From: Eutreptiella sp. 'Long Island Sound 2002'
Lineage: Eukaryota > Euglenozoa > Euglenophyceae > Eutreptiales > Eutreptiaceae
Assembly (NCBI GenBank): GCA_964036045.1
Contig: OZ038378.1
Location: 183,422,944 to 183,486,943 of the forward strand
Length of the DNA: 64,000 nt
Reading direction: 5' to 3'
Below the pieces are notes generated by a model, which was not told the DNA's origin, did no database searches, and saw only the letters and a list, made by a program, of their open reading frames with translations. The position numbers and the translations under genes are program-made. Every line of letters starts with the position of its first letter. Position 1 is the first letter of the stretch. Shown here piece by piece: positions 42,654-53,862 of this stretch.

Positions 42654-42893
42654 GATAGTGGGAGCAGTAGCAGTCCTCAGGATAATGATTCGGATGATGA
42701 TGCTGTGCACCTATCTGGTGCCTCCACAGTAAGTGCCTCAGATTCTTCCTCATCATCCAGTGACAACCCTGAACCGCAACCTCAACCCAAGAAGTATCGC
42801 CGTGTGGTGGTGGATGTGGATGCCATGTCAAGCGATGGCTGTCTTGTGCAAATGCTCAGCGAAGGAGAGTACAGCATTCACAGCTCAAGCTGA
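41605..42893 (+). pseudogene. 5'-truncated copy of the 826-aa protein gene
   Basis: From the GTCGCGAGGCCCGC word (41608) this is a near-identical copy of 44854-46172, encoding the last ~430 residues of that protein. The frame is open and ends in TGA at 42891-42893, a few codons earlier than in the other copy, which reads through that point by one base change. The poly-Ser tract is shorter here. The 5' half of the gene is missing and replaced by the 274-bp repeat, so it is probably non-functional unless that repeat supplies a promoter; an internal ATG at 41629 (MGRLAGGM) could serve as a start. Confidence 0.7.
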
Positions 42894-43304
42894 AATGAAC
42901 AGGCAAGCCACTGAGCATTCACATTTCAAGCGTAAGTGAACGGTCATGCTTGTCTTTTTGTGTGTTTCTTTGCTGAGGTGTGGGATTTGGGAACCAAGAA
43001 CGGTGTAGTTCATCAGACAAAAAACCGATTGAAAAACGCCTGGAAGTTTTTGAAATCCCTCGGAAAGATGCTCGGAAGTTTTGGCAGCCAGATCGGGTCC
43101 CAAAACGCAACCGATATCGGTAGGAATGTTCCATGGGCTTCCCAGCCGACCGTGCCGGGGGAGCTCGGACTTCCGAGATCAACCCTGCAATATGAGTCCC
43201 ATTTGCTGAGCATGAATGCTGAGCATCCCCAAATATCCTGAGCAATATGCTCAGCATTTTCCTGCCATTTTTTACCTTCTATGCTGTGCGTCCCAGCACC
43301 ATGT
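41605..43304 (+). repeat. 1.7-kb segmental duplication, copy A
   Basis: The copy spans the gene fragment and about 410 bp of 3' flank. It ends at CCATGTG (43304), where a 149-bp array begins. Copy B (44851-46579) ends at the same word. Copy A lacks a short GAAGAAAATTTGGCTGG-like stretch found in copy B near 46430. Confidence 0.95.
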
Positions 43305-43630
43305 GTTTCCTTGAAACCAACCAAAACAGTGGCGCAGAGTGAGGGGGCGGATAGTCGAGCACACTTTGGACCCTTGGATCTCGAAACTGGTTGGAGCAAT
43401 CCTGCCAAAAGAAGGTTCCGGTGAATGGTACTGGTTGGGGCTTTCCATACCTGGTTTCTTTGAAACCAACCAAAACAGTGGCGCAGAGTGAGGGGGCGGA
43501 TAGTCGAGCACACTTTGGACCCTTGGATCTCGAAACTGGTTGGAGCAATCCTGGCAAAAGAAGGTTCTCGTGAAAGGTACTGGTTGGGGCTTTCCATACA
43601 TGGTTTCCTTGAAACCAACCAAAACAGTGG
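43305..43630 (+). repeat. 149-bp repeat, array 4 (2.2 copies)
   Basis: It begins mid-unit at TTTCCTTGAAACC and ends at CAGTGG followed by CCTACTGCA, exactly the 3' boundary of array 1. The next ATG (43661) starts the largest gene of the cluster. Confidence 0.95.
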
Positions 43631-43660
43631 CCTACTGCAATCTTCTGTTTCCCAGGCACC

Positions 43661-45873
43661 ATGTTTCACCATGAATTTGTTGTGAACAACCATGCTATAT
43701 GGGTGAAGGGGGAGATCTCCAAGCTGGAGGCATTTGCCAGCATATGCCCTCTTCCAGATGATCAATTCATGGTGTCAGCCTTTGCCATGAACTTCCCCAC
43801 GGCCACCCCCTTGCAGGCCAAGGACCTAGACCAGCTACAGCGCCCCCCAAGTGGCACCTTCACAGTTGTGCGTAGGTCCCTTGGCCCTTTGCCTACCACA
43901 CAGGCCACATCAGTCACCCAAGCACCAGAGTGCCAGGCTGCTGCACTTCGCCTTCGCCATGAGCATGTGGTGCCAGCCGCTGTCTTGCGCACCTTAGACC
44001 ATCTCCAACCAGGGGTTGGTTGGTCAATGGTTGCTTTAAGGCAACAGGAGGACGTGCATCTTCCTGCAGTGAACGTCCCTGGACAACAGGAAGTTGTTAC
44101 CACAGCTGTGCCACCTACTTCTACAGAAGTGTGGCTCATTGGCTGCCCAAGGCCGGCAGAAACCCCCACCACCCCATGCCACCCTGACCTTAGGCCTCTA
44201 CGCAGACGGTTACCAGCCCCGGGGCCGTCCAAAGATTAACACAAAAATCAGTATAATTGATTTCCAGGGACACTGGTTCCCAATGTCTGGCAATGTGCCT
44301 AGGTGCACAGACATGTTGACCTGGCAAGAGCTTCCCAAGGTCAGTTATTGCCAGTGGCTACCCATACGTGCAGAGGCCTTACAAGCCCTGCCTTCTTGTA
44401 AATTTAAGCAACGTATGAAGTATGCTGGTGCAGTGTACAACACCACCCTGCAGATAAGGCTCGGGGCAATCACTGCCGATCACCACCATTTGTGGTCTGA
44501 GTGCCGGCAAAAGGGCTGTGTGGCGTGTCCCTGGGTGAATAAGGATGGGGCGGGAGAACTCTTTTTGCACAAAGGGGGATGTCTCAATGGTGTGCGTGGG
44601 TCCCATAAGTTTCAGGGGGTTTCTAACCTGGAAGAGGTATATATTGTGCAACCTGTATTGCACAACACCAAAGGAGCAGCCTCCAGGATCCTGGGTGTCA
44701 TAGGTCGAACACTACCACCGCCCTACAACCATGACCTACTCCAGGTCATAGCACATGTGGCAAGGAGGTATGATCCTGGATCTCTGCCACCTGATAGCAG
44801 GCAGCATATGCGTCACGTACGAGGTAGATTCCAGGCAGGCATTAGCCTCACAGGTCGCGAGGCCCGCACAGTCATGGGCAGACTAGCAGGGGGTATGGTG
44901 CTCCCGCTCCCTTTCCATTCCTTGGTGGTGGCATTTTGCCACATGGTGCATCTATGCTATGGTTGTAATAACCTGGCAACTGTCACATGGCAAGCTATGG
45001 GGATGTTGTACACATATATTGTGCACATCATCCCCGAGTTTGCTGAAGAAGGTTGCACTGCAAGCTTATATATGCATGGGTGGTCCCACACATGGTTTAA
45101 TCCACGGACACCCATGCTGTATTCCGATGAGGCCGGCGAGCAGGATCTCAGGGTGGCCAAGAGATATGCCCCCGTCACTAGTACCAGGCAAGATGCCAGT
45201 ATTAGTGAACGTTTGAAGCATGAGCTGTATCAGAAGTTCGTGCAGAAAAAAAAGAAGATCCGCTGTGCCAAAATTTGGGCGCCCGTGCAACGAAACGTTG
45301 TTCTGGAGGCGTGCATGGTTGCTGCCAATGCCGTGTGGCATGTGGTCTTCCAACGCCTCTTAGAGCATTTGCTGCATTTCCAGGATGGAGGTGGTTGCTC
45401 CCTATATATGCACCCAGACACCCGTTCGGTGAAATGCGCCTTTCCAGGTGCAAATCCCGAGAGTGATGTGGTATGTGTGTGTGGGACGTGTGGCTCAAAG
45501 CGTAGTGTCCGTCAATGGGTACCACTGGACAGGGAAGCTGTCTGCAAGTGGCCCAAACTGGGTTTGAAGAGCCGTGCCACATTTAAGTCCTGTGCTGCAC
45601 GCCGTAAGGCGCTAAAGGACAAAGGAAAGGGTAAGGGACGTGTGGGGCCCATCCCTCAAAGCCGAGTTTCTAACCCTGCGACAGTTGATATTGTACCCCC
45701 TTCGAAGGGCGAGGACAGTGCTACTTCATTTCAAGGTCCTACGGGTTTGAACGAGCAGCAGCGTGTTCAACCCGTGAGACGTACGAAGTTGGCGCGTGTA
45801 CCCATTGTTGATAGCGACATTGAGCAGCAACTTGTGGGCCCTCGTGGCAGTGGCAGTAGCAGCAGTAACAGCA

Positions 45874-45911
<38 letters not shown>

Positions 45912-46172
45912 GATAGTGGGAGCAGTAGCAGTCCTCAGCATAATGATTCGGATGATGATGCTGTGCACCTATCTGGTGTCTCCACAGTAAGTGCCTCAGA
46001 TTCTTCCTCATCATCCAGTGACAACCCTGAACCGCAACCTCAACCCAAGAAGTATCGCCGTGTGGTGGTGGATGTGGATGCCATGTCAAGCGATGGCTGT
46101 CCTGTGCAGATGCTCAGCGAAGGAGAGTACAGCATTCACAGTTCAAGCTCAAATGAACAGGCAAGCCACTGA
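43661..46172 (+). CDS. Unknown ~826-aa Cys/His-containing protein, one short intron
   Basis: The ATG at 43661 follows TGTTTCCCAG by five bases. The first frame (to 44128) continues in another frame from 44160; the 31-bp GT..CAG segment 44129-44159 joins them at phase 0. The product is about 826 aa. The first third is unremarkable. Around 44270-44620 it looks folded and carries clustered metal-ligand residues (HHHLWSECRQKGCVACPW). A well-conserved middle (WQAMGMLYTYIVHIIPEFAEEG; YMHGWSHTWFNPRTPM) follows, then a Cys pair cluster (VCVCGTCGSKRSVRQW) with a basic stretch to KSCAARRKALKDKGKGKG, a poly-Ser tract, an acidic Ser/Asp tail and a KKYRR patch. The Cys/His clusters suggest zinc binding, perhaps of nucleic acid. 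No known family is recognised. Its 3' half is duplicated at 41605-42893. Confidence 0.6.
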
Positions 46173-46579
46173 GCATTCACATTTCAAGCCTAAGTGAACG
46201 GTCATGCTTGTCTTTTTGTGTGTTTCTTTGTTGAGGTGTGGGATTTGGGAACCAAGAACGGTGTAGTTCATCAGACAAAAAACCGATTGAAAAACGCCTG
46301 GAAGTTTTTGAAATCCCTCGGAAAGATGCTCGGAAGTTTTGGCAGCCAGATCGGGTCCCAAAACGCAACCGATATCGGTAGGAATGTTCCATGGGCTTCC
46401 CAGCCGACCGTGCCGGGGGAGCTCGGAAGAAAATTTGGCTGGGACTTCCGAGATCAACCGTGCAATATGAGTCCCATTTGCTGAGCATGAATGCTGAGCA
46501 TCCCCAAATATCCTGAGCAATATGCTCAGCATTTTCCTACCATTTTTTACCTTCTATGCTGTGCGCCCCAGTTCCATGT
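44851..46579 (+). repeat. 1.7-kb segmental duplication, copy B
   Basis: Contains the 3' half of the 826-aa gene and ~400 bp of downstream flank that includes part of the 274-bp repeat and an inverted GCTGAGCAT/ATGCTCAGC set. It differs from copy A at roughly 1-2% of positions by eye, plus AGC-triplet length differences in the poly-Ser tract. Confidence 0.95.
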
Positions 46580-48430
46580 GAAAGATATGATTTTTTCAAG
46601 TTTTGATACAGTAGGCTGAGTTTGGCAATTTTGGCGTGTTTCGTAGGCCTGTTGTAGCGAAACCCCGAGGGTCTAGCAACAACCCACGTGACAATCGAAG
46701 TCAATTTGTACCCAAATGATGAGAAAATGCCCAAGGTTGACCCCTGTAGCCTCCTCTTGATGCCTAAAAAGAGCGTACAGAAGGTAGAAAAACAGTACGT
46801 AGATAAGGTTGCTGTCTCCATTGTACAGCCTTGTCAAAGTGCTACACCCCGGCCTAGGGATTCAACCTTTGTGCAAACTAGTCCCGTATGGGTCCAAGCG
46901 AACGGGTATAAGCAATGTTACGTCCCTATGGCCTCTATAGAGAGCACATGGGGGCGAAAAATCAAAGATACGTGCTTTTGAAGCTGTGTTTTTTGGTGCT
47001 GTCACAACACCTGCGTACCAAAATCATGGGTCTCCCCCCCGGTGTTCCGGTTGCCTTCTCATGCATCCATTGGACTTCCACCACGCATATTTGAGTATTT
47101 TGGACCTAGAGGGAGGGGAATGGCCACTAGTTTGCTTGGTGTACCCCCAAAAGCCCCTAGATATATTAGCCGGGGGTTTGGCATTTTGGTCAAAAATGGA
47201 CATTTTGGGTTCGTGGGTCCATTCGTCGGAGCTCGTTCTCCAACATATTGTGGAGTTAGAACAAAGTGTTGGGCTCGTTTGAAAGCTGAAATCATGTTCT
47301 AAAAGGATAATATGACCCGTCACAGGCCGTCTCACACCCATTTCTTGTAAAAATGGCATCTTTGGTGGTCATTTTCAGGTAAAATCAGGTGTATGTTGTG
47401 CATACCCTGCCACGTCAAAACGTGTACCCGTCGGCACGTAGTCAAATTGGAAGCACATAGGTTACCAAGTCCTCAACCAAGCGTAATGGAGTTAATTGGA
47501 CGTAGAAGAATGCAAAAGATCAATTGTTTGCCCATTCAAGCCCCGTTGGCCCGGAGTTATAAGCATTGGGGGTTTTGCATTTTGAAGAAAAGCAGCATTT
47601 TGGGGTTCATGGTCCCGTTTGTCGGAGGTCGTCCTCCATCGTACCGTTGAGGTGGAACGAACCGTTGGGCTCGTTCGAAAGGTGAAGAGGTATTGTAACG
47701 AGATATGCGGACCGGTTGTAGGCCACCTTGCAGTTAGTTTGCCTGAAAATCGGGTTTTTAATCATGGTTTTCAGCTGAAATCAGTGTAACAAAACGTGTA
47801 CTTGTAGGTGCGCAGCGAAATTTCTGATATCTTCGGCCTTTGTAGGCCTGGGAAGGAGGAGCATAGCGAGTCCTTCCCAAGCCTAGTCACAAAGCTAATG
47901 CCATCAATTATCCTTTATTTTTTTGTCCGTTTGTTTTTTTTCCTTTGCTTTTGCTTTGTGTAAAATAGGTAAAGTACTGTTGCTCGATGTGTTATTTTCT
48001 TGTTCAGAAATTTTTTTATTTTTTACTTGATTGCAACGAGGCAAAAGGAGACGTTGTGCATAGCTAGTGTAGCGTGCATTGATATTCTTTGTGCCGCACA
48101 ATTTTGTTGATGTGATAATACCATGAAACATGCACCGAAATTCATTCATTAAACAAATTGTCATTTAATAGCATTAGATACATCCCATGAACGAGACATC
48201 TAAACTGGGTATATTTATCCGTCAATTGTGCTGATTAGGTATTGTCAGAGTATAGGTCGTAGGTCTATTAAATGGTGTCGGCGGTTTAGAAAATGAAACA
48301 AGCGAGATATGGTATGGTATGGTATGGTAAATATGCTACTGCCACCACTACTGCTCGTTACCACGTATACCACCACCACTAGCACTTTCCCGCCGGGTCT
48401 TGTCGCGGGTGGGCGGGCCGGGCTTCCACC
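46580..48430. other. No gene seen; diverged repeats
   Basis: Two diverged copies of a ~170-bp motif (…GGTTTGGCATTTTGG…GTCGGAG…GTTGGGCTCGTT(T/C)GAAAG…) occur near 47175-47330 and 47565-47720. A hairpin of GGCCTGGGAAGGA with TCCTTCCCAAGCC lies at 47849-47886; its left half recurs at 50214-50233. Four TATGG pentamers occur near 48310-48328. Confidence 0.45.
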
Positions 48431-48673
48431 AGCGCTTGTTGCCCCGGGGCCGTAAGGCCCGCCGAATGCTGTCCGGCCGCGGGGGAGGGGCTCCGCGGCC
48501 GCTAGCGACGCTCAGCTGTAAAGCTGACCCCGATGATTATCCCGCCGGATTGGCCCTGCCGTAATGATGGCAACGGACGAGGTTCCGGACGAACCGAAGG
48601 CACATTTGTGGATGGCAGGTCGGTCCCTACAAGGTTGTACAGGGGACTTTTTTTTCTTCTGGCCAGAATCCGG
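48431..48673 (+). repeat. Dispersed 240-bp element with three hairpins, copy 2
   Basis: Second copy of 32604-32846. The three hairpins are intact: GGGCC-GTAA-GGCCC, the GGCCGCGG stem, and CAGCT-GTAA-AGCTG. The similarity stops on both copies at the word GGCCAGAATCCGG. Confidence 0.6.
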
Positions 48674-50299
48674 GGATCCGTTTAAAAATCGCGAAAAATG
48701 AAATTTCACGAAATCCGATTTCGACTGCATTTTTGTGAACGGCATCGAAAAACGATCCATATGGCATTTGGAATTTCGAAAAACGGATCCGATTTCGCAG
48801 TTTGGCGAAGGGTTCAAGTTGCGAAAAAAACGTCAATTTTTGAAACGCGGGTCAACTGGCAACAGAAATGACCCCGCGCCTGTCGCTCATCTAGCCACAA
48901 TCCGAGCATCATCATCTCCGGACAGCTCCCGGGGTCGCGGAAAAAAAAATCTTTAGCTCCAAACGACCCGGTGGTGCCGAGATACGGCCGTTTGAGTGAG
49001 AGCGATTTTGGCGAAAAATCGCATTTTTCCGATCATGGTCCTTACGGAATTCGGCGCTGCGCGAATACAACCTTGAGTTACGCGGCTGCCCTCCGACCAA
49101 ATCGAAGCCCTACTGTTGCTCTTCGATGTGTACTATGTGGCTTTGAGCTTGTGTTCGTATGGTCATAGAACGGGGGGCATCAAGTGGAGGGTTTTGGAGC
49201 ATGCTATTAGCGCTGAAAACAGGGTGCCTTTTTTAGCCATCATGCGTCTCCCTCCAAGTTGTACTGCGAGGAGCCCCGGATACACATTCCGTCAAACCCT
49301 TTTTATCAACGTCCTTCGTGGTCTGTAGCACGTGTTGTGTTGGTATTTGGGTCCGCGAGGTCATAAAATGCAACCGTTTTATGCGTTGGGGGTTCGACAT
49401 TTAGCAGCTTTATTAAGTTGCGCGGTCGCGTATTTTGGGCGGCATTTGGACATGTCGTGGAGTTAGGCCTCGAAAAGTAGCTCATTACGATCGTCGAGAG
49501 ATGTAGAAGAGAATGACCGGGGGGTAGTATTTGGCAGCTTCGAATTCTCGGCGCAAAAATTACGTGAAAAGGTACTTTTTTAGCGCTGCTGTGAGCGACC
49601 GTTTTGGGAATTTTTGCAGCGATTGTTCCATAAGGCATTCCAGCGATCAGGTATGAAGTCGTCACGAACCAGAGCGGACATGGTTGTGCAGAACGGACCA
49701 ACAAATTTCAGAATGGGTGGTGGTTGGCGTCGTCAAGTGCTATAATTAAGGTATTTTCTAAGTTGGGGGTTTTATACGTGTGTTGCTAGTAGTCACCCAC
49801 AGAAAACCACGGGATTTGGAATGAACCACGCTCCCACAAACCAATGGTTCCGTTAGGGACGAAACGAAAACCAATAGGCGCATTGGACTAAGGGCTTCAA
49901 CAATTGTTAGAGTCATGAAGAAACGAGCGGTTGCTGTTCTTGGAAAAAAATCGGTTTAGGGTCTATTTTTGTGGCTATACATTTTGAACGAAACAGTGGC
50001 AATAAAACCTATACCTTTGTACAACCAACAATGTTCTATTCCCAAGCCTCAAGCAATGGAACATACATGATCTAAATTTTGCTCCGACATGAATTGCAGT
50101 TAATTTTTGTTCTTTGTGTGCTTGGGCAGAAGAAAGGCCCAACATTTTTGCGTCGGTGGTTTCAACGTTATATCGAAAACTGCAACGATTTTTTAGGGAC
50201 TTCATGCGTTTCTAGGCTTGGGAAGGAGGAGCATGTAATATAGGGGGCGCACGATGGCTTCGTGACGACTCTGCATATCGGCTAGCCATGCGTGTGATG
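48674..50299. other. No gene seen
   Basis: AT/GC-mixed sequence with short open frames only. A passage near 49430-49490 (CGTGGAGTTAGG…AGTAGCTCATTACG) is distantly similar to one near 61155-61195 (GGTGGAGTTAGAGGGC…GAGCTCGTTG) and to 47250-47280, hinting at an old satellite family. Nothing coding is recognised. Confidence 0.4.
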
Positions 50300-50529
50300 C
50301 ACGCCCCATCCGCCTACGCGGGCCGGGCGGGGTTGGGGGGGGGGGGGGGGGGGGGGCACCGCCGTGCCCCGGGCTGGAAGGGGGAGGGAGGGGAGGGTCT
50401 CACCCGTGGTGGGGGGGGGTCTCCGCTCCTCTCCGCCGCGACTGCCGGGGGGGGGATGGTATCCTCTTTTGCCCTGCCTCGGGGGGGGGAGGGCGAGGAC
50501 TCCACGCGGACACACGCTGGGGGCTCGCA

Positions 50530-53135
50530 CACCTGGGTCAGGGCGTGTGAAAGACGACCTGCACCCCGCGGCGCTGTCGCCACGCAGTGGTGTCCGCGTC
50601 CGCGCCAGGGTACTGGTGCTGCGGGAGCAGCTGGGGGTTCCCCGGGGCGGGCAGCACCCCGTACCACACCGCATAGACTAGGGCAATCGGCGCCAGCACC
50701 GCCCGGGCCACGTCCCTTGGGTCCGGGGGCACGGCCACAAGCCGGTTGCCCCAGAGGAGGTAGAGGAGGGTGCCGTCGTGGGTGACGCCCACCCAGTGCC
50801 CCCCGGACTCCTCGGCCTCGCCGTCCCAGACCTCGACCGTGAGCGCCTTGTGGTGTGGCGCTTGGGCCCATGTCGGAGGGACGGGGGCGCCAGTAGCGGG
50901 GCCACCACATCTGGCTCCACTCCCTGGCCCCAGTGCAGGCGGGGGGATCGCCAGAGTGGGGCGTTGTCTCGTGCCGCCAGCGGTAGGCTTCGTGGATGGT
51001 GGCCCCAACGACGAGGAGGCCCTTGGGGACCTGCTGCAGCGCCGAAAACACCCACTGACTGTCTGCCCCCGTGGCGGTCCACGAGAGGAAGCATCCCATG
51101 AGGATATCCTCCAGGCTGAGCTGGCCCGGGAGCAGCGCCCCGAGGACGGGCGGCGCGCATGTGACACGCTCCAAGGACCCCCCCCGTGCGCAGGAGGCCC
51201 GCCGGCAGCGACCTTGTCACGTGGCCCAGCCAGAGGCGGAGGGCCGGCGCTAGGTCGTACCGCGCCATCCAGCCTCGCGTCTGCTTCCCCCACGTGTTCC
51301 ATCGCCCGTGGGGCACGTGCAGCAGCCCGTGCCGGCCTCGCTGGAACGGGGTCCACGGCGAGAGGGCCTGCTACTGCTAGGGGGGGTACGGCACATTGCG
51401 CCTCGTCATTGTATGTATAGCTGTACCTAAGATCCAAAGCGCTGGACGGCCCCTGTACCTCCTTGAGGCGGGGGGGGGGGGGGGGCGTTGAGGCATGAAT
51501 GGGTCCACGACCGGGGCCGCGCCTTGCACGAACATTAGACCGGGTTGGCCGTGCCCCTGGGCCTTGTGGCTATAGTCTTTGCTGGTGCTGGCCCAGACGG
51601 CGCTCACCGAAAACAGCGGCGGGGGGGGGAGTTGACCTGTGGGCTGCGGCTGGGGCCCTAGGCTAGAACTACCCGCGGCGGACCCCCACTCCCCCGCGCA
51701 GCCGGCCCGCCGTCGCGCACTCTCTTGTGCGGCGGGCGCCCACCCATCCGGGCCCTCCTGGCCCAACGCGCCCCCCACCCTCGGGTCACACCCGGGCCTA
51801 CGGGTCGCGCACAGCAGGCAGTGCAAGCAGGGCGTGCATGGGTCAAGTCGGTGTCGGTACATTCGCTATGCTCAGAGTCTGCGGCCGTTGGCCGCCATGG
51901 TCGCGGGGTGCCACGGTGCTACTGTCCGAATGCGGTAGGCCCGTTGGCCTCCAGGGGAGCCCGCTCTGACCGGGCCTGGCATGCGCGCTGCTGAGGTCCG
52001 GGGGGGAGGGGCTTGGGTACGCTTGCCGCCCCTCCTGGCCTCGGCGGGCAGGGTCATGGCCCGCCGTGGCCGCCGTGCTTTGAAGGCCCACCGCGGGGTT
52101 GCACTTGGGCCGCGCGCGACGCCAGTGATCCCAACCCGGGGCGTGGGAGCACGGCCTGGGCCTACGGCGTCCACCTGTGCCCTACATGCGGGCTGCGGTC
52201 ACTGTGCGGCGGGGAGGGGTAGGGGGTGCAGTGTGGCTTGTCGGCTCCCGGATGGGGCGAGGGCCTGGCCCGCCAGGGCTTCGGCCTGCGTGGTGACGGC
52301 GGCGGGGTTGCCCTAGGGCCGCGCTCGGCGCCGGGGATCCTAGCCCAGGGCGGGGGCCCCCGGCCTCGGGCTGCGCCGGCGGCGAGTGCCGCCCCGGCCG
52401 GCGGGGGAAGCGGCGAGGGGGGGGGGGGGTGACCATTTAAGGAGGTACTCGTCCTCCTTGTCGACGTCCAGCTCCAGGCCCAGGTCTTGGTTCGCCGGCA
52501 GCGCATCCTCATCCTTGCCGCCGTCTGGCGGGTCCCCTGCAGGCGGTTCCGCCACGGGGGAAAAGGCGCTCAGGGCGTGGAGGAGGCCCTCAGGCGCCGG
52601 GTACGCCCGCAGAGGCCCGTCCCTGAGCGGCTGGATGGTGAAGCCCGTGAACAGCGACCTAGATGTGGCCGCCCGCGGACTTCCTGAAGACAACGTCCAG
52701 GCTGGCGCCACGTTCTTGCGGGTCTTGCACCGTGACGAGAACGGCGCGGCCCACCAGCTCGGGGCGGGGTCCTGCCACCGCGCACACGCACTCGCTCATG
52801 GCGTAGCGCAACAGGGTGCCCGCGTCCACGAGCAGGCGCGACAGGCCTACGGGCCACTCTTCCCCGCCGGGGCGCATTAGGCGCGACCAGCGGGCCGCCG
52901 GCGGGACCACCCAATCGGCCACCGCACGCAGGTACTCCTCCATGAGAGCCGCCCGCTCGCGGGCCGGCCAGGGCCGCAGGTCCCTGGCCCAAGCCAGCCC
53001 GGACCCCGCGACCACTACATCCCACATGGCACTTTCCGCCTGCACGGCCATGTCCTCGTCGCATGCCAGCCGCCAGACCGTGGTGCGGATGGCGCGGTCA
53101 TAGACCGTGGCTCCCAGTGTGGCGCGCCACCGCAC
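50530..53135 (-). pseudogene. C-terminal extension of the non-LTR element
   Basis: Protein-like segments in changing frames continue: WDVVVAGSGLAWARDLRPW around 53000, then a GC-rich poorly coding stretch (52.6-51.45 kb), then GWMARYDLAPALRLWLGHV, SLEDILMGCFLSWTATGADS and GTLLYLLWGNRLVAV between 51.3 and 50.7 kb. These Trp-rich segments resemble the tails of some algal non-LTR elements, but I cannot assign a fold. Confidence 0.5.
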
Positions 53136-53224
53136 AACACACCCCTAGGACCCCAGTCGGCGGCACACGGCCCGGAAGCCCACCAGTGCCGCCGCCAAAA
53201 CCGCCGGGCAGGCGCGGACCATGT

Positions 53225-53862
53225 GATCGCCCCACCCTCAGCACGGCTGCGAGCAGTACGCGCAATGGAACTCCGCGTGCTCGGAGGTGTGGGTCGAGGA
53301 CGCCATGCGCACCCACGCTGCGAACCGGAGGCCTTCAGACGGCACACCTCCGTCAGTCAGCAGCCGGGCCCACGCCTGCAGAGCCTGGTCGTCGCCTGGC
53401 GGGCCGCGGATGAAGGTCACCGACGGCCACGCCAGCCGGGCATAGAGGCAGTCCAGCTCTCGTGGGACCGCCGTCACCAGGCGGCCGGAGGAGAAGAGTT
53501 GGGCCGTCCCGTCCAGCGTGCCGGGGAACGGGTACGTGCCCTCTTGCGCAACGCCGAGACCCTCGGCCTCCAAGTTGTGGGCATGGGCTTGGAGATGGAC
53601 AAGAGGCCTGACCACTGGGTGCGGTGTTGCGCCTGCACGTACAGATCAGGCCTGAAGCGCCCATCGGCCTCAGCGAAAGCGGCGCGGACACGGTCTACCC
53701 AGGGGGATTGGCAGGGGACGCCCCCGTCCCGGCCCAGGGTGGCGGAGGAACAGTCGGCCCCCACATATTGAACCGCCTCGGGGGCGACGCCCAGCGACGC
53801 GGCCAGGCGCCACGCCTCCAGCTTGCTGGCCCACTCCGCCGCCCACGGGCGGGCCCGCAATT
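53225..53862 (-). pseudogene. RNase H remainder and Cys/His finger, non-LTR element
   Basis: One frame gives WAAEWASKLEAWRL (catalytic Glu) and QYVGADCSSATLG (catalytic Asp), completing the D-E-D set of RNase H. After another shift near 53600 the sequence ELDCLYARLAWPSVTFI and HAEFHCAYCSQPC follows, a probable zinc finger downstream of RNase H. Confidence 0.7.
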
